Positions 15,813 to 21,707 of a stretch of DNA of 22,139 nt are shown piece by piece. Under the pieces are notes generated by a model. That model saw only the letters and a program-made list of their open reading frames with translations, was not told the origin of the DNA and ran no database searches. Every line of letters begins with the position of its first letter. Position 1 is the stretch's first letter. The stretch is from positions 1 through 22,139 of the forward strand of contig DCHV01000056.1 of the NCBI GenBank assembly GCA_002314945.1, written 5' to 3'. The stretch comes from Prevotellaceae bacterium UBA1743. GTDB lineage: Bacteria > Bacteroidota > Bacteroidia > Bacteroidales > Bacteroidaceae. The translations under genes and the position numbers were made by a program.

Positions 15813-17063
15813 TTATTCTGACTGTTTCTTCATTTTCAACTTACTCTTCTTCTGACTGACTGCCCACTTTTGTCGTGCGTATAACCAGACAAAGAAAAAT
15901 GCGCATAATGGAATGATGAAGGGTAGTGTGAAATTGCCTGTTTTGTCGGCAATTATTGCCATGGTCAGGAATACACATCCTCCCACAGGTGTCATCATCA
16001 GGATGGAAGCTCCCGTATTGGTCAGGTTGCCCAGTTTACGAACTGCTGTGGAGAATATGGTTGGGAACATGATGCTCTCAAAGAGGAAATTCAGTAGGAT
16101 GAATATGATAGAGGCTTTTCCCAATTCAAAATTCATCAGGCCGGAACAAAAAATAACAGCCATACAAGAGAGACTCCCGATAGCGAAGAGACGAAGTAGA
16201 TTGTAGGGATGGATAAAGCGTAGAATCCAACTTGACAGAAAACGCCCACTCATGTAGATGAACAAGCCTAAACCTAAATAATAACTGGCTTCTCTTGCAG
16301 ACATCCAGTCCATTCCTGTTGCATAATTTACGAAATAACTATTCAACGAAATTTCACCTACTTCATACGCCAATAAAGCAAAGAATCCAAACATGAAATC
16401 CCTGTTCTTGATTAGAATCTTGATGGCTTCGCCAGATGAAACCGTACTTTCTTTTTGTATCAAAGGTAGTTTGATGCGGGAAAATAAAAGCGCCACAATG
16501 AATACGACAGCCCCCATAATAGCATAGGGGTAGGAGAGGGCTGTCTCGTCTTTTCCTTCACTAAAGAGGTAGGTTCCCATTATTAACGGCCCCAATGCAC
16601 ATCCCATTCCATTGAAGGACTGTGCAAGGTTCAACCGGCTTGCCGAGGTTTCTACAGGACCAAGAAGCGAACAATATGGGTTGGCAGATATTTCCAGGAA
16701 AGTAAGGCCACTGGCCAAAACAAACAAGGCAGCAAGAAATAGGTAAAAGATGGCTTGGTTGGCTGCTGGAATAAACATCAATGCTCCAACGGCAAACAGT
16801 AACAGGCCTGTCACGACCCCATGGCGATACCCGAAACGGTTGATATAGAAGCCTGCAGGAAGGGCCATGAGGAAATATGCCAAGTAGCAACTCACCTGAA
16901 TTAGCGCGCTCTGGGAAATCGAGATGCTCATTGCCTCCTGGAGGTGCTTGTTCAGGACGTCTATAATGGAGCGTGCAAATCCCCACAGAAAGAATAGTGA
17001 GGAAAACATTATCAGAGGGAATCTGTATTCCCGAAACGTCATTGGGTATCCTTGTAACTTCAT
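15813..17063 (-). CDS. MFS permease of the FucP (fucose/sugar:H+ symporter) family
   Basis: This 416-residue protein has about 12 hydrophobic segments and clear FucP-family motifs: LFFLWGFARSIIDVL (23-37) with D35, and TFLEISANPY (121-130) with E124. These correspond to the two acidic residues, D46 and E135, important in E. coli FucP. It is an inner-membrane symporter for a sugar or polyol; the substrate cannot be read. The C-terminus is lysine-rich. It is the last gene of the - strand operon, 12 bases after the HAD gene. The start ATG is at 17063; an ATG at 17042 (MTFREYRF) is also possible. Here it may import the headgroup precursor, or an unrelated sugar. Confidence 0.88.
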   Translation of the reverse strand: MKLQGYPMTFREYRFPLIMFSSLFFLWGFARSIIDVLNKHLQEAMSISISQSALIQVSCYLAYFLMALPAGFYINRFGYRHGVVTGLLLFAVGALMFIPAANQAIFYLFLAALFVLASGLTFLEISANPYCSLLGPVETSASRLNLAQSFNGMGCALGPLIMGTYLFSEGKDETALSYPYAIMGAVVFIVALLFSRIKLPLIQKESTVSSGEAIKILIKNRDFMFGFFALLAYEVGEISLNSYFVNYATGMDWMSAREASYYLGLGLFIYMSGRFLSSWILRFIHPYNLLRLFAIGSLSCMAVIFCSGLMNFELGKASIIFILLNFLFESIMFPTIFSTAVRKLGNLTNTGASILMMTPVGGCVFLTMAIIADKTGNFTLPFIIPLCAFFFVWLYARQKWAVSQKKSKLKMKKQSE

Positions 17064-17075
17064 AGGGTAACTGGG

Positions 17076-17804
17076 TTATTTTAGAATCTCTGTGATTTCA
17101 TTGATGTCGTATATTATGGCATCTGGAAGAGTTTCGTCGTTTTGTTCGTCGCTATTCCATCCTTCGCCCTTCATCCAGATTGCCTTGCATCCTATGGCTT
17201 TGGCTGGGACCATGTCTTTCCCGAAGGAATCGCCTATTACTGCAGTCTTTTCTGCCGGCAATTGTAGAGCATCTACTCCCATCTGATAGATGGCTGGGTC
17301 TGGCTTTCTGACTCCCACGACAGCCGATTCTATTACGTGGGGGAAGAAGGAATCCAAATGATAGTCCTTCAGAATGGTCCCTATATTGCCATAGAAATTG
17401 CTTACCAAAACCATCGGATACCGATTTGCCAACTGAGTCAGAACCTTATGACTTCGCTCGATATTCCTTTGTGCGTAATCTGCACAATATTGGGCTGCCT
17501 GATCGCTTTTCTGCCGTCTCTCGTTCAAGGAGGATGGTTGCCACACTCCCATTTCCATCAAGTGCGTTGTCTCTATTTCGAGCTTTTTCCTCATCAGAGT
17601 GGGGAAATTGTCATCTGGGAGGATGATGGGGGCTTTTGCCAAAGCCCGCTCTCCATATACGTAAGCCTCTCGGAATTGTTCGTGAGAGACGGGGATTTCT
17701 GCATGTTGGAACCCTTCCCATATCACATGAGCCCAATGTCGTGCATTGGTGTCCAATGTGCCTCCGTAATCGAAGATGAGCCCCTGTATATTCTCAATAT
17801 TCAT
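17076..17804 (-). CDS. HAD-superfamily protein with a DxGGT motif
   Basis: This 242-residue protein has all four HAD motifs: I FDYGGTLDT (D12 nucleophile), II VLVSNF (S135), III RKPDPA (K167) and IV GDSFGKD (D192, D197), with a helical cap between motifs I and II (about 20-120). In motif I the usual second aspartate (DxDxT), the general acid/base, is glycine (G14). This lowers confidence that it is an ordinary phosphatase. ATG 17804 is used; the codon before it is TTG. The start overlaps the end of the CDP-alcohol transferase gene by 11 bases, so the two are translationally coupled. In this context it may dephosphorylate a pathway intermediate or lipid precursor, which is inference. Confidence 0.82.
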   Translation of the reverse strand: MNIENIQGLIFDYGGTLDTNARHWAHVIWEGFQHAEIPVSHEQFREAYVYGERALAKAPIILPDDNFPTLMRKKLEIETTHLMEMGVWQPSSLNERRQKSDQAAQYCADYAQRNIERSHKVLTQLANRYPMVLVSNFYGNIGTILKDYHLDSFFPHVIESAVVGVRKPDPAIYQMGVDALQLPAEKTAVIGDSFGKDMVPAKAIGCKAIWMKGEGWNSDEQNDETLPDAIIYDINEITEILK

Positions 17805-18717
17805 CAAGGTGTTCTCTGATGTGAATACTCAATCGTTCGTGCTCCTTGCGCATGTGGAACCATATCAGGTTCAGAACAGTCATCTCGAATACGAAATACA
17901 ACCATGTGTAGTCGTAGCCTGTAAATGCACTTACGAGTAGCAATATATATAAGGTAATGGTTCTTGTATTGAACTGGAGTATATTGGTCCATTTCATCAG
18001 GGGAAGGCTTCCTGCTCTGAAGTCTGCTTTCAGTTTTTCGGGTAGTTCGCCCTCTCCATATTTTTCTTTCAGCTGAGCCAATAGCAGTTGGAATTGTGGC
18101 GTCATCTTTTCCTGTTGATGTGTATAGTCGATATACAGCCATTGGAACAGTTTGCTGATGAAATCTTTCTTCCAACTTAGGTTGGCATAGTCCTCGCGCG
18201 CCTTCTTGTTACTGTCCATCTCGCTGCCTGATTTTCCTTTCAGAAAGAAGAGATGCACGTTGCGGTAGTAGTCGGCCAACTGTGCCTGATGAATGTGGAA
18301 GTAAAATCCAGATATTGCACCGAGAATCCAAATCCAAATCCCGTATTGTGGTGTCATACGCCATACCAAGGCCACATAGATGCAGATGAACCAGACATCG
18401 CCAGCCACACCATCCAGGATGCGTCCCAGATGCGTCTTTTTTCCTGTCATTCGTGCCAACTGTCCATCTGCACTATCATAGAAATTGGCCCACATGAGTA
18501 GTAGGATAGCAATGATGGCATGTAATGGGTCATTCCAGTACATCATGACGCCGGCAGCAGCACCCAGGAAGATGCTGATGATGGTTACTGTATTCGGGTG
18601 TACTCCAAAGTGATTGAAGAAATTAGCCCACACCAAGCCAATAGGTCTTGTCCAGTGGATGTCTAACCATTCTTCCGTGTCTTGCGACTTGAAGGTAGAT
18701 TGCAGTTTATTGTCCAT
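17794..18717 (-). CDS. CDP-alcohol phosphatidyltransferase family membrane enzyme
   Basis: This 307-residue protein contains the family motif starting DSADGQLAR (81-89: D81, D84, G85, A88, R89), then 8 residues, G98 and D102. The last aspartate is at 107, one residue later than the usual D-x3-D spacing. Membrane helices are likely at about 44-60, 66-80, 105-142 and near the C-terminus (240-285), with a long charged segment (about 150-225) between. The N-terminal WTRPIG...HPNTVT pattern resembles enzymes that use a CDP-activated headgroup, such as the DIPPS half of IPCT-DIPPS; this comparison is from memory. The family moves a phosphoalcohol between CMP and an acceptor at the inner membrane. 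The gene overlaps both neighbours by 11 bases. Phospholipid or polyol-phosphodiester synthesis is likely; the exact product is unknown. Confidence 0.85.
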   Translation of the reverse strand: MDNKLQSTFKSQDTEEWLDIHWTRPIGLVWANFFNHFGVHPNTVTIISIFLGAAAGVMMYWNDPLHAIIAILLLMWANFYDSADGQLARMTGKKTHLGRILDGVAGDVWFICIYVALVWRMTPQYGIWIWILGAISGFYFHIHQAQLADYYRNVHLFFLKGKSGSEMDSNKKAREDYANLSWKKDFISKLFQWLYIDYTHQQEKMTPQFQLLLAQLKEKYGEGELPEKLKADFRAGSLPLMKWTNILQFNTRTITLYILLLVSAFTGYDYTWLYFVFEMTVLNLIWFHMRKEHERLSIHIREHLDEY

Positions 18718-19510
18718 TTGTTTTTGTTATTATGAGGTCTGCTATGGCACGCGAGGCTTCTTGCACACAGGGCGAGAAACTGGGCCAGTCGTTAAAATCG
18801 ATAATGTAGAATACCCTCCGATCGTCTATGATGGCATCTCCCCCGAAGACATCCATCCCGATTGCTGATGCAAGCTTGTTGACTTGCTCCTTCATCTCCT
18901 CTACGGCAAATGTGTATCCGAAAGGTTTGGATTTCAGGTCTTCTTTCCCGAACTTGCTGTAGGTAGGGTATGTCCAATGAAAGAATCCACTTCCCCTCAC
19001 GCCATAGAACTTTATCAGATCGCCCGTGATGTGCGCTTCGGTGACATACTCCTTGCATCCTCGTGCTTCGAGCGTGCTCCATTCCTCCTCGTCGTGGACG
19101 AGCATTACATCGTCTGACTGCTGAGAGACTCTGTCGTCCCGTTTCCACCAGAAGGGGAAAGTCATACCCTCTCTTGTGCTGCAGGCATAGGCTGGGACGC
19201 TGATTCCATTCTTGCTGCATACGGATAGTAGCGTGCGTCGGTTGATACTTAGCAGGCAGGAAGCATTGTTGACGACAGGAATTCCCATCTCTTCCTGTTC
19301 CTTTATCCATTGCAAAGCCTTTTGGCTCCTGGCCATGTGAGCTATCGCCTGGAAGGGTAAGGTGAAGCCTGATACTTCTTCTTCCGAAATCAAGGATGTA
19401 TCCACGCCCGATTCTTCAAGTGCATTTCTTACGGATGTAATGATAGCTTCATCCTTATCCTGCATGTTCGGCGAGAACACAGCACTTCGTTTTATCAGAA
19501 GAATTCTCAT
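18707..19510 (-). CDS. ATP-grasp-like protein of unknown substrate
   Basis: This 267-residue protein looks like a small ATP-grasp enzyme. It has GIPVVNNASCLLSINRRTLL (76-95), then NGISVPAY, as at the pre-ATP-grasp/ATP-grasp border of RimK-like enzymes. A lysine-containing strand FWWKRDD (120-126) may contact ATP, and FGGDAI (222-227) plus YIIDFNDWPSF (235-245; D238, N240) form a probable metal site. ATP-grasp enzymes ligate acids to amines or, as in inositol-phosphate 5/6-kinases, phosphorylate small molecules; the IDFNxxPS end resembles both. It is the first gene of the - strand operon, has its own -7 element upstream and overlaps the CDP-alcohol transferase by 11 bases, so a role in the same pathway is likely. 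The substrate is not identified. Confidence 0.7.
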   Translation of the reverse strand: MRILLIKRSAVFSPNMQDKDEAIITSVRNALEESGVDTSLISEEEVSGFTLPFQAIAHMARSQKALQWIKEQEEMGIPVVNNASCLLSINRRTLLSVCSKNGISVPAYACSTREGMTFPFWWKRDDRVSQQSDDVMLVHDEEEWSTLEARGCKEYVTEAHITGDLIKFYGVRGSGFFHWTYPTYSKFGKEDLKSKPFGYTFAVEEMKEQVNKLASAIGMDVFGGDAIIDDRRVFYIIDFNDWPSFSPCVQEASRAIADLIITKTNGQ

Positions 19511-19540
19511 TTGTAGAGTCGGGGGTACTGAATTTCAATA

Positions 19541-19548
19541 CAAAGTTA
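19541..19548 (-). promoter_or_regulatory. -7 element of the ATP-grasp operon
   Basis: On the - strand TAACTTTG (19548 down to 19541) matches TAnnTTTG and lies 30 bases before the ATG at 19510. No clear TTTG was seen at the -33 distance. The operon therefore probably has a short leader and an activator- or context-dependent promoter. The motif is seen; the function is inferred. Confidence 0.6.
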
Positions 19549-19642
19549 CGACTTTTTTTGCTTTCCTCTCAGTAAATGGACGAAAAAATGACAATAATCC
19601 GGTTTTTGTCACTCAAAAACAGGCTGAAAAAACTCCATGGTA

Positions 19643-19729
19643 GAAATATTTTTTTTCCGAGGAAGAAAATAAAATTTCTCGAGGTGAAAATATTTTTTTT
19701 CCAAGGTGAAAATTTTTGGTTTCCGAGGG
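19643..19729. repeat. A/T-rich tandem repeat, period about 22 bases, 4 copies
   Basis: Four units start with GAAA at 19643, 19665, 19686 and 19708, with lengths 22, 21, 22 and 22. Each has an A-run, then mostly T-rich bases, and ends in CCGAGG, CTCGAGG, CCAAGG or CCGAGG. A degenerate fifth unit may precede at 19626-19642 (GAAAAAACTCCATGGTA). The period is twice that of the three arrays that follow. A bent A/T-tract structure is possible. Confidence 0.8.
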
Positions 19730-19757
19730 CGTTTTTGAAGAATTGTCCTTGCTCACC

Positions 19758-19801
19758 AGACAAATACCGGACAAATACCGGACAAATACCGAGTAAATAC
19801 C
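19758..19801. repeat. 11-base tandem repeat, GGACAAATACC, 4 copies
   Basis: Units are AGACAAATACC (19758), GGACAAATACC (19769 and 19780) and GAGTAAATACC (19791). The two middle copies are identical, and the outer ones differ by one and four bases. No spacers occur, so this is not a CRISPR. Confidence 0.9.
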
Positions 19802-19820
19802 GTAGATCGATAGTGGAAAT

Positions 19821-19875
19821 ACGTACACACTACGTACGATGCACGTACGATGGACGTACGATGGACGTAGGAAAC
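19821..19875. repeat. 11-base tandem repeat, ACGTACGATGG, about 5 copies
   Basis: Units start at 19821 (ACGTACACACT), 19832 (ACGTACGATGC), 19843 and 19854 (ACGTACGATGG, identical) and 19865 (ACGTAGGAAAC, degenerate). The palindromic core ACGT or CGTACG recurs every 11 bases, on the same face of the helix. The outer units keep only ACGTA. Confidence 0.88.
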
Positions 19876-19923
19876 AAGAAAATGAAGACAAACGTCTGTC
19901 AAGATTTCGCACCTTTTATATTC

Positions 19924-19978
19924 CTTCGTAATTGCTTCGTAATCCCTTCGTAATCCCTTCGTAATCCCTTCGTAATTG
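19924..19978. repeat. 11-base tandem repeat, CTTCGTAATCC, 5 copies
   Basis: Units start at 19924 (CTTCGTAATTG), 19935, 19946 and 19957 (CTTCGTAATCC, identical) and 19968 (CTTCGTAATTG). The first and last units share the same TTG variant ending, so the array is symmetric in its variants. It ends 75 bases before the -7 element of the lipoprotein gene. Confidence 0.92.
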
Positions 19979-20029
19979 GGAAATCGAATATTTGTCAGTA
20001 TATTTCATCAGAACTTTATACCTGTTTCC

Positions 20030-20060
20030 TTGTACAATTGAGGATAATGACGTATTTTTG
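20030..20060 (+). promoter_or_regulatory. Promoter of the lipoprotein-DUF3467 unit
   Basis: TTG at 20030-20032 and TATTTTTG at 20053-20060 are 20 bases apart, a good match to the Bacteroidetes TTTG...TAnnTTTG promoter. The ATG used for the lipoprotein (20087) lies 26 bases further on. Confidence 0.72.
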
Positions 20061-20086
20061 CAACCTTGTTTGATATCAATAAGGGA

Positions 20087-20575
20087 ATGCTGGTGTATCT
20101 GAAAGTAAGTTTAGGACTGTTGTCGTTGGCGCTACTTGTTGGCTCCTGCTCGGGACCGTATGCTTCCAATGGGGAAGTTGCCACAGAGGATTCCCTACAT
20201 ATAGATACCGTGGCTATATTGGACGAGGTGATAGATCTCGTAATCACAGAGGACAACGTTGCTGAGGTCCTTTCCGACAGATTGAAGTCAGGTGATATGG
20301 AATTGCTGGAGAAGTCTCTCGAGGATGTCAAACTCCAGTTGATAGACATCAAACAGGCAGGAGAAAAGGATAAATACGTGTCTTATATACTGAAAGTTCA
20401 ACAGTATCTTTCGGAACATTCTGCGGAATTGGAAGAGTTGTCACCCGAAGGCTTTCCGGCCGCGAAAGAGATAATGGAGATGTACCGCATACCTACACCC
20501 AAGCAGGAGGAAGTGATACAGCCTTTAGTTGTTGATACATTGTCAGATATAAAGACGGAAGGATTTCAATTTTAG
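20087..20575 (+). CDS. Small lipoprotein of unknown function
   Basis: This 162-residue protein begins with a lipoprotein signal: a hydrophobic stretch (7-18), then VGSC with the lipidated cysteine at C21, followed by SGPYAS. The mature part is acidic and mostly helical in appearance (EVIDLVITEDNVAEVLSDRL, then EKSLEDVKLQLIDIKQ), with no enzymatic motif I recognise. ATG 20087 is chosen over a TTG at 20066, which lies 6 bases after the -7 element and would extend the signal peptide without need. It is a membrane-anchored protein facing the periplasm or surface. It lies 22 bases before the DUF3467 gene and probably shares its transcript. Confidence 0.75.
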   Translation: MLVYLKVSLGLLSLALLVGSCSGPYASNGEVATEDSLHIDTVAILDEVIDLVITEDNVAEVLSDRLKSGDMELLEKSLEDVKLQLIDIKQAGEKDKYVSYILKVQQYLSEHSAELEELSPEGFPAAKEIMEMYRIPTPKQEEVIQPLVVDTLSDIKTEGFQF

Positions 20576-20597
20576 GAACAATACAATACGTACAGAT

Positions 20598-20924
20598 ATG
20601 GATAATCAGAATTCTCAGAAGAATCAGTTACAAATCGAATTGAGACAAGAAATAGCACAAGGTGTCTATACCAATCTGGCTATGGTTTCGCACAGTAGTA
20701 GCGAGGTAGTGATTGACTTTATCAAGATGCTCCCGGGGATGCAAAAGGCTGATGTGCAGAGCCGTGTGTTGATGGCCCCGGAGCATGCAAAGCGCCTTTT
20801 GCTGGCCTTGCAGGACAATCTGATGAAATATGAACAGAACTTTGGTCCAATCCGCATTCCAGAGCCTCAAAATCAAGCAAAAGGCCGCACCATAGCACCT
20901 TTCCAGACAAAGGGAGAAGCTTGA
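20598..20924 (+). CDS. DUF3467 domain-containing protein
   Basis: This 108-residue protein matches the DUF3467 family: QLQIELRQEIAQGVYTNLAMVSHSSSEVVIDFIKMLPG in the N-terminal half, then VLMAPEHAKRLLLALQDNL and a conserved FGPI near the end. The family is small, cytoplasmic and widespread in bacteria, and its molecular role is not known to me. In Bacteroidetes it is often found near rpoC and rpsL, as here. The gene follows the lipoprotein gene and is closed by a strong terminator at 20960-21024. The tail after residue 90 is proline- and glutamine-containing and probably unstructured. Confidence 0.88.
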   Translation: MDNQNSQKNQLQIELRQEIAQGVYTNLAMVSHSSSEVVIDFIKMLPGMQKADVQSRVLMAPEHAKRLLLALQDNLMKYEQNFGPIRIPEPQNQAKGRTIAPFQTKGEA

Positions 20925-20959
20925 CGCTTGAACAGGGGTGGATAACCGCCATTCGGGCA

Positions 20960-21024
20960 ACGGAAAAATAAGACACACTATTCGTGCTGATTATGACGAA
21001 TAGCGTGTCTTATTTCCGTTTTTT
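20960..21024 (+). terminator. Long intrinsic terminator after the DUF3467 gene
   Basis: Bases 20960-20985 pair with 20996-21019 in a stem of about 24 bp, with a two-base bulge (extra AA in the left arm), one A-C mismatch and a 10-base loop. A TTTTTT run (21019-21024) follows. It cleanly separates the lipoprotein-DUF3467 unit from the rpsL promoter. An A-run on the left arm may let it work in both directions. Confidence 0.9.
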
Positions 21025-21133
21025 CGTGATTGAATGCCTTTGTGAAGTGTTAAATAATCTTAAATATTATATTTTTTGACTGAAATCACTCCTTTAGAGA
21101 GGAAAGGATAGGCGAAAATCGGGTAAATATTTG

Positions 21134-21141
21134 TACCTTTG
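21134..21141 (+). promoter_or_regulatory. -7 element of the rpsL operon
   Basis: TACCTTTG (21134-21141) matches TAnnTTTG and is followed by CACCCC, as at the promoter at 11550. No TTG was found at the -33 distance. The leader to ATG 21223 would be about 75-80 bases, with a weak AATGGG/CCCGTT hairpin (about 21149-21169) and an A-rich end before the start codon. Confidence 0.65.
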
Positions 21142-21222
21142 CACCCCGAATGGGCGTATAGTACCCGTTTGACATAATTTAAGAGAATATTTACATAATA
21201 TATAATATAAAAACAAAACAAA

Positions 21223-21603
21223 ATGCCTACAATTCAACAATTGGTAAGAAAAGGCCGTACGGTGTTGGAGGACAAGAGCAAGAGCCCCGCTTTGGACAGT
21301 TGTCCTCAGCGTCGTGGTGTCTGTGTTCGTGTTTACACCACTACACCTAAGAAGCCTAATTCAGCGATGCGTAAAGTCGCTCGTGTGCGTTTGACTAACT
21401 CGAAGGAAGTCAACAGTTACATCCCCGGAGAGGGACACAACTTGCAGGAACACAGCATTGTGCTCGTTCGTGGCGGTCGTGTGAAGGACCTCCCTGGTGT
21501 ACGTTATCACATCGTACGTGGTACATTGGATACCGCTGGTGTGGCCAACAGATTGCAGCGTCGTAGCAAGTACGGTGCTAAGCGTCCCAAAGCAAAGAAG
21601 TAA
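21223..21603 (+). CDS. rpsL: 30S ribosomal protein S12
   Basis: This 126-residue protein is S12, which sits at the decoding centre and controls accuracy. The conserved segments TTPKKPNSAMRKVARVRL (40-57) and GGRVKDLPGVRYH (84-96) are intact, with K43, K44 and K88 in the streptomycin-related positions, so it looks like the wild-type form. The C-terminus is lysine-rich (KYGAKRPKAKK). The start is preceded by an A-rich leader without a Shine-Dalgarno sequence. rpsG follows after 104 bases, the usual str operon order. Confidence 0.98.
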   Translation: MPTIQQLVRKGRTVLEDKSKSPALDSCPQRRGVCVRVYTTTPKKPNSAMRKVARVRLTNSKEVNSYIPGEGHNLQEHSIVLVRGGRVKDLPGVRYHIVRGTLDTAGVANRLQRRSKYGAKRPKAKK

Positions 21604-21707
21604 AAAATTAACCCGTTTTGGCTTGTAATTAAGAAGGTTGAGTAAACCTCTCGGAGGAGGGGTTGAAGACATGATAATACAACCACAAACACAAAACAAA
21701 CAAAACA

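Larger units (their letters stand above)
19511..20086. other. 576-base divergent intergenic region with four tandem arrays
   Basis: This stretch separates the - strand ATP-grasp operon from the + strand lipoprotein gene. It contains one -7 element at each end and four tandem repeat arrays between 19643 and 19978, annotated separately. Open frames cross it on both strands (for example 19576-19953 + and 19613-19912 -), but they read through the arrays, have repetitive or low-complexity products and resemble no family I know, so no gene is called. Confidence 0.7.

Noticed and set aside
11510..19560. Insertion sequence or prophage carrying the accessory block
   Set aside because: No transposase, integrase, terminal inverted repeats or target duplication could be found; the block is bounded by a hairpin on one side and the repeat region on the other.
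19576..19953. Open frame of 125 codons on the + strand (and one of 99 codons on the - strand) across the repeat region
   Set aside because: They read through the short arrays, have low-complexity products, match no family I know and have no promoter or leader of the local type.
19758..19978. CRISPR-like arrays
   Set aside because: Units of 11 bases are directly adjacent, with no unique spacers, no palindromic repeat of CRISPR length and no cas genes.
21223..21603. Streptomycin-resistance change in rpsL
   Set aside because: The lysines at 43, 44 and 88 and the surrounding motifs are the normal forms.
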